This document shows, piece by piece, positions 15,434-23,766 of a DNA stretch of 64,000 nucleotides; positions within the stretch are counted from its first letter, which is position 1; every line of letters starts with the position of its first letter. A program made the position numbers and the translations under genes. Source of the DNA: Elusimicrobia bacterium GWA2_61_42 (lineage in GTDB: Bacteria; Elusimicrobiota; Elusimicrobia; Elusimicrobiales; UBA9959); contig MGTU01000014.1 in assembly GCA_001799615.1 (NCBI GenBank), positions 1-64,000 of the forward strand. Direction: 5' to 3'. Under the pieces are notes generated by a model that saw only the letters and a list, made by a program, of their open reading frames with translations, had not been told where the DNA came from and made no database searches.

Positions 15434-16546
15434 ATGTCCATTGTAATTCGGGAGATCGCCGATAAAGACCTCGGCGCTTTCATAGACTATCCCTACGCCC
15501 TTTTCAAGGGCCACCCCCACTGGGTAGGCGACCTGAAAAAGGACGTCCGGCACCTGCTTGCCACGGGACACCCCTTCTGGCGCCACGCCGAGCGCAAACT
15601 TATGCTGGCCTGCAGGGACGGGCGGCCCGTCGGCCGCCTGGCCGCCATCGTGAACCACGCCCACAACAATTTCCACGGGGACAAGGCCGGCTTCTTCGGC
15701 TTCTTCGAGTGCGAGAACGACAAGGAAGTTTCCGGCGCGCTGTTCGCCGCGGCCGCGGCCTGGCTCAAGACCCGCGGCATGGACTCGGCCGTGGGCCCCG
15801 TGAACCCCTCCACCAACGAGACCTGCGGCATGCTGCTGCAGGGTTATGACGCCCCCCCGATGGTGATGATGCCCTATAATCCGCCCTATTACCTGGAACT
15901 GGCGGAAGCCGCCGGTTTCACCAAGGCGAAAGACCTGTACGCCTACAAATGTCCCACCGCGGTCCCCTTCCCGGAACGTTTCGACAAGATCCTCAACCGC
16001 ATGAACCGCGACGGCAAGGTCACGCTGCACTTCGCCGACGTTAAAGCCATAGACGCGGCCATCAACGAGGTCAAAGAGATCTATAATTCGGCCTGGGAAA
16101 AGAACTGGGGCTTCGTGCCGATGACGGCCGAAGAGATGGACGACCTGGCCCTGGCGCTGAAGCCCCTGCTGAAGCCCGAGTACCTGTACTTCGCGCGCTT
16201 CGAGGGCAAGCCCGCCGGCTTCGTGCTGATGCTGCCGGACTTCAACATCGCCCTGAAAGAAGTGAACGGCGCGCTGGGCCCCCTGAACATCCTGCCCTTC
16301 CTTTACCGGGCCTCCTTCAAGCTTAACCGCGGCCGCCTGCTGACGCTGGGAGTTAAAAAGGATTTCCGCGGCAAAGGCATAGAGCTCCTGCTTATAAAAC
16401 AGGCCATCCAGGCCGCCAAGAAAATGGGCTGGGAGTACGGCGAGGTGTCCTGGACGCTCGAAGACAATACGCTGATAAACACCCCCATAGAGGCCATCGG
16501 CGCCGAATTGTACCGGAAGTACCGGATCTTCGAGAAAAAGCTGTAA
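15434..16546 (+). CDS. GNAT-fold acyltransferase, YghO/bacterial ceramide synthase-like
   Basis: 370 residues with family hallmarks of the YghO group: DYPYALFKGHPHWVGDLKKD near residue 18, RHAERKLMLACRDGRPVGR, HAHNNFHGDKAGFFGFFEC (about 76-94), and GPVNPSTNETCGMLLQGYD. A GNAT acetyl-CoA-type domain occupies the C-terminal half (LTLGVKKDFRGKGIELLLIKQA). In Caulobacter the related protein acylates a sphingoid base. It follows the SPT-like gene by 33 bases, so a two-step lipid pathway is likely. No Shine-Dalgarno is seen; a TATTAAAAT box ends 2 bases before the ATG. Confidence 0.75.
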   Translation: MSIVIREIADKDLGAFIDYPYALFKGHPHWVGDLKKDVRHLLATGHPFWRHAERKLMLACRDGRPVGRLAAIVNHAHNNFHGDKAGFFGFFECENDKEVSGALFAAAAAWLKTRGMDSAVGPVNPSTNETCGMLLQGYDAPPMVMMPYNPPYYLELAEAAGFTKAKDLYAYKCPTAVPFPERFDKILNRMNRDGKVTLHFADVKAIDAAINEVKEIYNSAWEKNWGFVPMTAEEMDDLALALKPLLKPEYLYFARFEGKPAGFVLMLPDFNIALKEVNGALGPLNILPFLYRASFKLNRGRLLTLGVKKDFRGKGIELLLIKQAIQAAKKMGWEYGEVSWTLEDNTLINTPIEAIGAELYRKYRIFEKKL

Positions 16547-16579
16547 CCCTTCCGCAATCTTTATTTAACCTCCGTTGTC

Positions 16580-16585
16580 TATAAT
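16580..16585 (+). promoter_or_regulatory. TATAAT box directly upstream of HD-GYP gene, likely leaderless start
   Basis: Perfect TATAAT followed by 6 bases and then the ATG at 16592. No Shine-Dalgarno is present and no clear -35. Confidence 0.45.
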
Positions 16586-16591
16586 ATCCCT

Positions 16592-17821
16592 ATGCGGTTT
16601 TCAGACCTGAACAAAGCCAAGAGCGAACCTGTTGTGCCGGAGCCCCGTAAGCCGGCCCGGCCCGCCCCCGCGCCCGCGCGGCCGGCTCCAGTAAACCCGG
16701 AACCCGCCGAACCGCCGCTCCAGGTTTCAGGGCCGGAGAAATTTCCGGATCTTACCCCCGTAGTCGACAGGGCCGAAGCCGTTAAAAAGCATATCGGCGC
16801 CTACAAACCGCCCAAGACCCGGCTGGAAGAGAACCAGGCCGCCAGAGAGCCGGAACTCCCCTTCCGCGAACTCGACGCCCAGGCCCGCGAGGTGTACTCG
16901 CGCCTGCTGGATACCGCCGGCGACCTGCTTAAAAGCATAAACCAGCCCTATACCGAAAAATACGAATCCGTGCTGCACGCCTGCGGCCTGGCCGCCGCCA
17001 CGCTTAAAACCAACAGCGTGCTGCTGAACTACGCCCGTTATTCCACGGCGGAGGATTACCTGCGCGCGCACAGCGCCAACACCGCCATCCTCGCCCTGGC
17101 CATGGGCCTGGCGTCGGACCTGGAGCCTTCCGAACTGCGCCTGCTGGGCTTCTGCGCCATGGCGCACGATATCGGCATGACCGAATACGGAGACCTTTAC
17201 GGGCGCGAAGGCCGCCTCAGCGAAGAGGAATTTTCTGCGATCACGCTGCACACGGAATCCGGCGTGGCCAAGCTGGACAGGATCGTGGACCTGGATTACA
17301 AGGTAAAGGACCGGGCCAAACGCATAATTTTCCAGACGCACGAGCGCGCGGACGGCTCCGGCTACCCGGACCGCCTCTCCAGCGAGGACATCGACCCGCT
17401 GGCGCAGCTGATAAGCGTCGCCGACGTCTTTGAGGCTATGACCCACCCGCGCGCCTGGCGCGAATCCGCCAACCCGCCCGACGTGGTAAAGGAACTGATA
17501 GAAAAAGAGGGGCGCGGCTTCAACGCCAGGGCCGTAAAGGCCCTCCTTTCGGCCGTTTCCATTTACCCGCCCGGCTCGCTGGTGCTGCTTTCCACCGGAG
17601 AAATAGCGCGCGTGGTAAAAGTGAACAAAGGTTCCCTCACCCGCCCGCTGGTGGAAGTACTGCTGGACCCCGATTTTGTGCCCGCCGCGCCCGCCCTGGT
17701 GGACCTGCTGGAGCACCCGCTGACCTCCATAGAGAACCCGGTCGGCCTGGCCGAACTGGAGAGCAGGAACCCCAAGTTCGCCGCCAAGCTGGAGCTGGAA
17801 CGCTGGTGGGTGGAGTGGTAA
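16592..17821 (+). CDS. HD-GYP domain phosphodiesterase-like signalling protein
   Basis: 409 residues. The first ~50 are rich in proline and alanine and probably disordered. The HD-GYP domain spans about 150-330: the first histidine in RAHSANTAILAL, the HD pair at 192-193 (AHDIGMTEY), then HERADGSGYP with GYP at 257-259, the hallmark of c-di-GMP hydrolases. The C-terminal ~80 residues include a small beta-rich segment (PPGSLVLLSTGEIARVVKVN) typical of HD-GYP proteins. No membrane segment. Its stop overlaps the ATG of the receiver protein at 17821 (TAATG), so the two likely act together. Confidence 0.9.
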   Translation: MRFSDLNKAKSEPVVPEPRKPARPAPAPARPAPVNPEPAEPPLQVSGPEKFPDLTPVVDRAEAVKKHIGAYKPPKTRLEENQAAREPELPFRELDAQAREVYSRLLDTAGDLLKSINQPYTEKYESVLHACGLAAATLKTNSVLLNYARYSTAEDYLRAHSANTAILALAMGLASDLEPSELRLLGFCAMAHDIGMTEYGDLYGREGRLSEEEFSAITLHTESGVAKLDRIVDLDYKVKDRAKRIIFQTHERADGSGYPDRLSSEDIDPLAQLISVADVFEAMTHPRAWRESANPPDVVKELIEKEGRGFNARAVKALLSAVSIYPPGSLVLLSTGEIARVVKVNKGSLTRPLVEVLLDPDFVPAAPALVDLLEHPLTSIENPVGLAELESRNPKFAAKLELERWWVEW

Positions 17822-18210
17822 TGGACAGGAAACAGCTGCTTTTCATAGAGGAAGAAGGCTACGTCATCGACCGGGTGACCGAGATCCTGGCCGCTTTCCC
17901 GCAATTCGAGATCACCCGCGCCGACGACGCCGAAAAGATCCGGACGCTGCTGGAGGAAAAAGCTTTCGACATCGTCATAACCGACATTTACCTGCGCGGG
18001 GCCAGCGGCCTGGAATTTTCCTTCAAGGCGCGCGAGAAGAACAAGGACGCCTGCGTTATCCTCATAACCGGGCTCGACAACGCGGATATGGCGGCCAGGG
18101 CGGTGAAAGAAGGGGCTTTCGATTTTGTGATCAAGCCGCCCGGGCTGGAGCGGATCGGCAGCATCCTGAAGATGGTCTCGCTGGTAAGGGGGCTATCTGC
18201 GCAGGATTGA
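17821..18210 (+). CDS. Single-domain response regulator receiver
   Basis: 129 residues. Receiver fold with the phospho-acceptor D55 in DIVITDIYLRG, the switch threonine T83 (ILITG) and K105 (FVIKPPG). The acidic patch is present but as E-E (residues 10-12) rather than the usual D-D. No output domain. It is coupled to the HD-GYP gene by a 1-base overlap. Its end overlaps the convergent gene 18193-19041 by 18 bases. Confidence 0.9.
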   Translation: MDRKQLLFIEEEGYVIDRVTEILAAFPQFEITRADDAEKIRTLLEEKAFDIVITDIYLRGASGLEFSFKAREKNKDACVILITGLDNADMAARAVKEGAFDFVIKPPGLERIGSILKMVSLVRGLSAQD

Positions 18211-19041
18211 CCAGAGAAGCTTGAGCGGGCGCAGCAGGTAAAGCGCCAAGCCGGCGGCGCCGTAGCGGCGCAGCATAAAGCGTTTTTCAGGCACGGCGTA
18301 CTTTAGCAGCAGGCCGGGGCGGTGCAGGGCGGGCAGCAGGTATTCGAGCGCGGAAGAATGTTTTTCGGCGGCTTTCTCAAAGAAGGCCGCTTTTATTTTT
18401 TCCGCTCCGCGCGGGGCCAGGTCCAGCAGCGCCGCTTCAGGTATGGAGAGGGGACCGGGGGCCAGGCGCCGTATTACGGGCCAGATGACGGGCCGCAGGC
18501 CGTATATATTTGTTTTGCGGGACACGGCGGCCCAGAATTTTTCCCCGCCGCCTGGGGCGCGCAGCGCTATGCGCACGCAGTCCTCGAGGTTGCGTGGGGA
18601 CAGTTCGCCGTGGTGCAGCAGGGGGTGGGCGGCCGCGTGCAGGAAAAGGTCCGCCAGGTTGAGGCACAGGCCGCCGGGCCCGGGCTCGAGGCCCCATTCA
18701 AAGAGTTCCCCGGTGCTCTTTATGTGCCAGAGGCCGGTATGCAGGTCCAGTATGGCGGGCGGCGCGCTGTTGGGGCTGGGTTTCAGCCAGGCGTCGGCGC
18801 TATTCGGCATGGGCTGATAGCCGAGCCTGCCCAGCAGGGCTTCAAAGCCCGGCAGGTCCTTGGGGCGCAGCAGCAAGTCGGCGTCGGCCATGCCGCGCTC
18901 GCCGGGCTGGTAAATGCCGAGCTCCAGCAGCGCCGCGCCTTTCAGGGGGATGATCTCAATGCCTTCGGCCAGCGCGGCCGCCCGCGCCTCCTGAAAAGCT
19001 CCCAGGAGCAGGATCTCCCGCGCCGCTATCGCTTTATCCAT
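18193..19041 (-). CDS. Putative nucleotidyltransferase (PF14907-type)
   Basis: 282 residues. The N-terminal third holds IIPLKGAALLELGIYQPGER followed by MADADLLLRPKD, the substrate-lysine and DxD metal site of the uncharacterised nucleotidyltransferase family PF14907, whose members often sit in polysaccharide or peptide clusters. H-rich stretch LHAAAHPLLHHGELSPRNLEDC in the middle. No pathway context here; the neighbours are signalling genes and it is convergent with 17821. Confidence 0.75.
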   Translation of the reverse strand: MDKAIAAREILLLGAFQEARAAALAEGIEIIPLKGAALLELGIYQPGERGMADADLLLRPKDLPGFEALLGRLGYQPMPNSADAWLKPSPNSAPPAILDLHTGLWHIKSTGELFEWGLEPGPGGLCLNLADLFLHAAAHPLLHHGELSPRNLEDCVRIALRAPGGGEKFWAAVSRKTNIYGLRPVIWPVIRRLAPGPLSIPEAALLDLAPRGAEKIKAAFFEKAAEKHSSALEYLLPALHRPGLLLKYAVPEKRFMLRRYGAAGLALYLLRPLKLLWSILRR

Positions 19042-19146
19042 AAAAATGCGTTCCTGAAATTTATATTACCGTTTTAAATTAAACGCCGCAAGCGGGCCCG
19101 GCCGTGGGGCCAGGACGCAGGAGCGGGGCGGAAATTTTTTTGCGGG

Positions 19147-19569
19147 CTAGTAGTAGGCGTCGGGTTTTCTGGGCGGCGGGGCCGGAGGCGGCGCCAGCTT
19201 GGGCAGGGCCATCATTTCGATCACGCACTGCTCCAGCTCTTTGGTCGGACAGCCTTTTTTTAAAAATCTGAGGCGGGAATTATCCGTCAGCATCCGCTTT
19301 ATGATGCCCAGCAGTGTCGAGGAAAAAAAGATGACCGGGATGACCGCGGTCTCGGGATACCGGTGCAGTTCATTGTAAGTCTCTACGCCGTTGGCGCCCG
19401 GCATGTTGAAATCCAGCGTTATCAGGTCGGGCAGCATCTTCCTGGCCTTCGCGGCCCCGGAAGTCCCGTCGGCCTCGCGGGAGACGGTAAACCCCTTCGA
19501 ACTGAGAAAATCCATCAGCAGGCAGGAGAGGTCGTCGTCGTCGTCTATGATAAGCACCGATTTGGACAT
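19147..19569 (-). CDS. Single-domain response regulator receiver
   Basis: 140 residues. VLIIDDDDDLSCLL provides the acidic pocket, D53 is the phospho-acceptor (LITLDFNMPG), S83/S84 take the place of the switch threonine, and K104 is the conserved lysine (RFLKKGC). A proline-rich tail follows (PPPAPPPRKPDAYY). It is transcribed alone. No histidine kinase is present in the window. Confidence 0.88.
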   Translation of the reverse strand: MSKSVLIIDDDDDLSCLLMDFLSSKGFTVSREADGTSGAAKARKMLPDLITLDFNMPGANGVETYNELHRYPETAVIPVIFFSSTLLGIIKRMLTDNSRLRFLKKGCPTKELEQCVIEMMALPKLAPPPAPPPRKPDAYY

Positions 19570-19699
19570 ATATATTTTTATAGCATATTACGCTTAATCC
19601 GAAAAAGTTGAACTGCCCCGGATAAAGCGCAAAAGGAATTCCCGGAAGCCCGGGACCGAAACCGCCCGGCGGCCGGCGGCCCCGATAAGCGGCGGTGAA

Positions 19700-20017
19700 C
19701 TACCTGGGCCCCTTATGTTCGCCCGTGGGGTGCACCCGCGTCAGCGAGTCGAAAACTATTCCGTAAAGCGTGGCGTTCTTTTCACGGCGGATCCACACCA
19801 CCCGCGCCTCGGCCTCCAGCACGCCCTTGTCGAGGAACCGGAGCCGCGCGCGGAACTTGTCCGGCATCACAACGGGGTCACCCACCGTAAAAGCCGCCCC
19901 GACCGTGGAAAAGTCGATAAGGCGCCCCGACGCGGCCACCTTGCCCTCCACGTCGAAGATCTCGATGACCGAATTGTGCTTGTTGCGCGGCGCGCGCCGC
20001 TTGTCCCTTCCGTTCAT
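19700..20017 (-). CDS. PilZ domain protein
   Basis: 105 residues, a single c-di-GMP-binding domain: the arginine pair RDKRRAPRNKH at about 4-14 and DFSTVGAAF at about 35-43 match the RxxxR and [D/N]xSxxG motifs. It is likely an effector for the HD-GYP-type signalling genes in the neighbourhood. Confidence 0.85.
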   Translation of the reverse strand: MNGRDKRRAPRNKHNSVIEIFDVEGKVAASGRLIDFSTVGAAFTVGDPVVMPDKFRARLRFLDKGVLEAEARVVWIRREKNATLYGIVFDSLTRVHPTGEHKGPR

Positions 20018-20089
20018 ACCTAGATTCTAGGATATGCCGCTTGCGCAGTCAAAGCCGGCGCGCGTCTTTCCGGCCCCTTAACTTTTACA

Positions 20090-20095
20090 TATAAT
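20090..20095 (+). promoter_or_regulatory. TATAAT box directly upstream of ygbA-like gene, likely leaderless start
   Basis: Perfect TATAAT followed by 6 bases and then a GTG start at 20102. No Shine-Dalgarno. Confidence 0.45.
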
Positions 20096-20101
20096 ATCGG
20101 G

Positions 20102-20389
20102 GTGGGCAAAAACATCACCGTTGAGATAGAAACGCTGGAAAAGATGCTGGACATCTACTGCCGGGCCAGCCACGGGCGCGGGGGCCTCTGCGACAGCTGC
20201 CGCGAGCTGCTCCTTTACGCCGCCAGCCGCCTGGCCAACTGTCCCCGGCACCCGAAACCTGCCTGTAAAAATTGTCCCGCCCGCTGCTTTTCCCCTGAAA
20301 AAAGCGAACTGCTCCGCGCCGTAATGCGCCGCTCCGGGCCGAGCATGATCTTTCGCCACCCCCTGCTTACCCTGAAACATTATCTTTAA
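20102..20389 (+). CDS. YgbA-like protein (PF11756, nitrous oxide-stimulated promoter family)
   Basis: 95 residues from a GTG start. The protein matches the YgbA family end to end: TLEKMLDIYCRASHG, LCDSCRELLLYAASRL, CPRHPKPACKNCPARCFSPE, RAVMRRSGPSMIFRHPLLTLKHYL. Six or more conserved cysteines suggest metal or cofactor binding. In enterics the gene is induced by nitrosative stress under NsrR, but its biochemical role is not settled. It is a single transcription unit with its own terminator. Confidence 0.9.
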   Translation: MGKNITVEIETLEKMLDIYCRASHGRGGLCDSCRELLLYAASRLANCPRHPKPACKNCPARCFSPEKSELLRAVMRRSGPSMIFRHPLLTLKHYL

Positions 20390-20431
20390 GCTCTCCGGCC
20401 GGTCCGGCCCGGGCCTTACCGCGCGCGGCGG

Positions 20432-20454
20432 ACGGCCTGCGGCGGCCGTTTTTG
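20432..20454 (+). terminator. Terminator after ygbA-like gene
   Basis: ACGGCC / GGCCGT stem around a 6-base loop followed by a short T run. A TATAAT for the following CheY gene begins 4 bases later (20458-20463). Confidence 0.6.
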
Positions 20455-20513
20455 TATTATAATCTAGTTAAGATTTATCCGGCGGCAAATTTCGGCAGGA
20501 CCAAGGGAGCCTT

Positions 20514-20867
20514 ATGAAAGTACTGATAGTGGACGACAATGTCATGACCCGGAGCATGATCAAAGACCTTTTGACGGAAATGAAACACGTGGTGGTAGGC
20601 GAAGCGGAGAACGGCGACGAGGCGGTCAGGGTTTTTACGGAGCTGAAGCCGGAACTGGTACTGCTCGACCTGATCATGCCCGGCAAGACCGGCATGGAAG
20701 TGCTGGTGGAGCTTAAAGCCATAAACCCCGCCGCCAAAGTGGTGATGGTCACCGCCGTGCAGCAGGATATCATCAGCCAGCAGCTCATGGATAAGGGCGC
20801 CACGGCCATACTCCACAAACCTTTCCTGTACGAAGAGCTGGAAGAGGTCTTGAAAAAGGTCGCGTGA
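20514..20867 (+). CDS. CheY-like response regulator
   Basis: 117 residues. Acidic pocket D7/D8, phospho-acceptor D52 in LVLLDLIMPGKTG, switch T80 (VVMVTA) and K102 (LHKPF). GEAENGDEAVRVF and AGxxG features match stand-alone CheY. It has an AAGGGAG ribosome site and a TATAAT about 50 bases upstream. The phosphatase-like gene 10 bases downstream suggests a CheY/CheX-type pair. No flagellar, MCP or CheA genes appear in the window. Confidence 0.92.
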   Translation: MKVLIVDDNVMTRSMIKDLLTEMKHVVVGEAENGDEAVRVFTELKPELVLLDLIMPGKTGMEVLVELKAINPAAKVVMVTAVQQDIISQQLMDKGATAILHKPFLYEELEEVLKKVA

Positions 20868-20877
20868 CCGGGATCCT

Positions 20878-21462
20878 ATGACCTCCAAACCCGACGTCAA
20901 GCTTAAAAGCCTGGCGGCAGTGGACCTTTCCAAATGCCTGCTCAGGATCTCCAGGGTCTCCGCCGGCACCTGGCAGGTGGTCGACGCGGAAGTTTCCTCC
21001 GGCACGCTCGAAGACGCCCTTTCCAGGCATGAGTTCAAGGATGCCGCGGCCGCCGTCTACCTGAGCCTCAAAGAAACGGCCCCGCTGACGCTCGTCATGC
21101 TGTTCGACCCGTCCAACACCGAGTGCATCTCGAAATGCTTTACCGGGCACTCTTTTCCCAAGGGCGCAGGCACCACCCCGGCCGAAGAAGTGATGCTGAC
21201 GGAGCTGGGCAATATCGTGCTCAACGCGCTTATCAATTCGCTGCTGAACGCCTTGAAGCGCAGCCAGATGCCCGCCGTGCCCCAATTCATCGAAGGCGAC
21301 CTGGCACGGATAACCGGGGAGCTCGGGCGCGTAGTGGACCTGAAGCGGACCTTCCGGACGCTGACGGTCACCATCGGGATCAAGTCCGATAAATGCGTTT
21401 CCAACAGCAAAGTTTTCGCCCTGTTCCCCGAGCCGCTGGCGCAGGAGCTGGAAAACCTGTAG
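20878..21462 (+). CDS. CheC/CheX-like CheY-P phosphatase
   Basis: 194 residues. The signature of this family, E-x2-N-x22-P, is present as E109, N112 and P135 within TELGNIVLNALINSLLNAL and MPAVPQF. The expected D/S four residues before the glutamate is not present. The length and alpha/beta pattern agree with CheC/CheX. It probably dephosphorylates the adjacent CheY-like protein. Confidence 0.65.
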   Translation: MTSKPDVKLKSLAAVDLSKCLLRISRVSAGTWQVVDAEVSSGTLEDALSRHEFKDAAAAVYLSLKETAPLTLVMLFDPSNTECISKCFTGHSFPKGAGTTPAEEVMLTELGNIVLNALINSLLNALKRSQMPAVPQFIEGDLARITGELGRVVDLKRTFRTLTVTIGIKSDKCVSNSKVFALFPEPLAQELENL

Positions 21463-21530
21463 CAGGCCCGCGGCCCGGGCGGACAAAGTTCAACCCTTAC
21501 CGCGCGGTCAGCGCGGCCCCAAAGGACCGC

Positions 21531-22904
21531 ATGTTCGACAACCTGTTCTCCCTCTATAAACCCGCCGCCTTCATTAAGCCGCTGCCGGCCGAAAAGATCT
21601 CCCCCGCTTATACCCGCATGCGCTGGCAGGTGATGCTCAGCGTCTTCGCCGGCTACGCCTTCTTCTATTTCGTGCGCAACAGTTTCTCCCTGGCAAAACC
21701 GTACCTTATAAAAGATTACGGCATGAGCAAGGGCGACGTCGGGCTTATCGCCACCGCCCTGGCCATCTCCTACGGCATGAGCAAGTTCATCATGGGCAAC
21801 GTCTCCGACCGTTCCAACCCCCGCTACTTCATGGCCACGGGTCTGCTGCTGTCGGGCATAGTCAACCTGGCCTTTCCCAGTTTCGCCGGGTCGGTCACCA
21901 TGATGTTCATCCTGTGGTTCGCCAACGGCTGGGCGCAGGGCATGGGCTGGCCCCCCTGCGCGCGCACGCTTACGCACTGGTTCTCCGACCAGGAGCGCGG
22001 CACCATCTTCGCCACCTGGAACCTGGCGCATAACGTGGGCGGCGGGCTGGTGGGCCCCATCGTGAACGGGTCACTGGCGCTGGCCTCCGTGCTGGCCGCC
22101 GGCGCGGCTCTGAGCGCCGGGCTGACCTTCCATATAATTTTCTATGTGCCGGCCATCCTTGCCATACTGATGGCCGTGCTGCTGCTGGTCTTCCTGCGGG
22201 ACACGCCGCAGAGCTGCGGCCTGCCGTCCATAGAAGACCACAAGAACGACCACCCCGACACCGGCGTGGACGACCCGGAAAGGGAGCTGAGCGCGAAAGA
22301 GATCTTCGTCACTTACGTGCTGAAGAACAAGCCTCTGTGGATAATAGCCACGGCTAACATCTTCATCTACGTGGTGCGCTACGGCGTGCTTAACTGGGCC
22401 CCCACCTACCTGACCTCGGTAAAGGCCTGCCCGGCGGACACCTCCCGCTGGCTGTTCTTCCTCTACGAAGTGGCCGGCATCCCAGGCACGCTGCTCGCCG
22501 GCTGGGCCTCCGACAAGTTCTTCGGGGGCCGCAGAAGCCCGGTTTCCTTCATCTTCATGGTGCTGGTCACCGTTTCCGTCTGGGTTTACTGGAAGAACCC
22601 CGCCGGCCATTTCCTGGTGGATTCCCTGGCTTTGTTCGCGATAGGCTTTTTGATCTATGGCCCCGTAATGCTGATAGGCGTCAGCGCGGTGGACCTGGCG
22701 CCGAAAAAAGCCGCCGGCACCGCCGCCGGCTTTACCGGGTTCTTCGGTTACGTTTTCGGCGCCGTGATCGCCGAGCTGGGCCTCGGCCGCATCGTGGACC
22801 GCTGGGGCTGGGACGGCGGGTTCGCGCTGCTGCTGACCGCCTGCGCCCTCTCGATGGTCCTTTTCGCCGCCACCTGGAAAGTGCACCACAAGTCCGATAG
22901 ATAA
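21531..22904 (+). CDS. Organophosphate:phosphate antiporter, MFS (GlpT/UhpT family)
   Basis: 457 residues, about 12 membrane helices. The N-terminal RWQVMLSVFAGYAFFYFVRNSFSLAKPYL is the family hallmark with the substrate-binding arginine, and the WFANGWAQGMGWPPCARTL motif in helix 4-5 is typical of GlpT/UhpT. It imports glycerol-3-phosphate or sugar phosphates in exchange for phosphate; which one is not resolved. A secreted glycerophosphodiesterase at 24655 fits uptake of glycerol-3-phosphate. The start at 21531 follows AAAGGA. Confidence 0.9.
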   Translation: MFDNLFSLYKPAAFIKPLPAEKISPAYTRMRWQVMLSVFAGYAFFYFVRNSFSLAKPYLIKDYGMSKGDVGLIATALAISYGMSKFIMGNVSDRSNPRYFMATGLLLSGIVNLAFPSFAGSVTMMFILWFANGWAQGMGWPPCARTLTHWFSDQERGTIFATWNLAHNVGGGLVGPIVNGSLALASVLAAGAALSAGLTFHIIFYVPAILAILMAVLLLVFLRDTPQSCGLPSIEDHKNDHPDTGVDDPERELSAKEIFVTYVLKNKPLWIIATANIFIYVVRYGVLNWAPTYLTSVKACPADTSRWLFFLYEVAGIPGTLLAGWASDKFFGGRRSPVSFIFMVLVTVSVWVYWKNPAGHFLVDSLALFAIGFLIYGPVMLIGVSAVDLAPKKAAGTAAGFTGFFGYVFGAVIAELGLGRIVDRWGWDGGFALLLTACALSMVLFAATWKVHHKSDR

Positions 22905-23012
22905 TTTGCGGTGAGACCCGCCGCGTAGGCATGCCGGCCGGCCTCCAAGTCAGAAGCGCGGCTCCAGGCCAGGTTAAAGGCAAGGCCGGCGCCGATCGGC
23001 GCGTAAGTTTTA

Positions 23013-23759
23013 TTATTGCCGCGGCTCGGCGAGTTTTTGGATGGCGGCGTTGGCGATGGTCAGGCCAAAGATGCCGGTCAGCGTGGGCAGGCTGCCCAGC
23101 GCGGCCCGGCGGCGCCCCTGTTCGAAATGTTCGGTTTCAGCGTCCACCTGCCTCTTCTTCTTCAATTCCCCCACCGGTTCCAGCGAGTACACGCAGGTAA
23201 TGTCCAGGTGCGTGCCGCTTTTCCTGAGCAGGTTGCGCACCTTGGCGGCCAGCGGGCAGCCGACCACTTCTTTTATCGGGCCTACGCGCACCTTGGACGG
23301 ATCGGTGCGCAATGCGGCCCCCATGGAGGCGATCAGGGGCAGGCCGCGCTTTACGACTTCCGCCAGCAGCGCGGCTTTGGGGCCCAGTGAATCGATAGCG
23401 TCTATCACCAGGTCGGGGTTCCCTTCCAGTATGGCGCCGAAGGTGTCGGTATTGGCGAACAGATTCATTTTTTCCGCGCGGCAGTGCGGGTTTATGTCCA
23501 GCACGCGCTCAACGGCCAGGTCGGCCTTATGCCGGCCCAGCGTGGAGCCCAGCGCGTAAAGCTGCCGGTTGATATTACTGGCGCGCACCACGTCGAAATC
23601 CACCAGGCGCAGGCGCCCCACGCCGGAGCGGGCCAGGCCTTCCACGGCGTAGCTGCCCACGGCGCCCATGCCTACCACCACCACGAAGGAATTTTTCAGG
23701 CGTTCTAGTTTTTCTTCGCCCAGCATCAGCCTTATGCGCGCAAGTCTGTCTTCGTTCAT
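23013..23759 (-). CDS. tcdA: tRNA threonylcarbamoyladenosine dehydratase
   Basis: 248 residues. E1-like ThiF fold that cyclises t6A to ct6A at position 37 of ANN-decoding tRNAs. Features: VVVVGMGAVGSYAVEGLARSG (nucleotide site), VDFDVVRASNINRQLYAL, and the later CxxP-type region. TcdA ends with TLTGIFGLTIANAAIQ. It is 7 bases upstream of, and on the same strand as, the TatD-type gene. Confidence 0.92.
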   Translation of the reverse strand: MNEDRLARIRLMLGEEKLERLKNSFVVVVGMGAVGSYAVEGLARSGVGRLRLVDFDVVRASNINRQLYALGSTLGRHKADLAVERVLDINPHCRAEKMNLFANTDTFGAILEGNPDLVIDAIDSLGPKAALLAEVVKRGLPLIASMGAALRTDPSKVRVGPIKEVVGCPLAAKVRNLLRKSGTHLDITCVYSLEPVGELKKKRQVDAETEHFEQGRRRAALGSLPTLTGIFGLTIANAAIQKLAEPRQ

Positions 23760-23766
23760 AGTTGTT

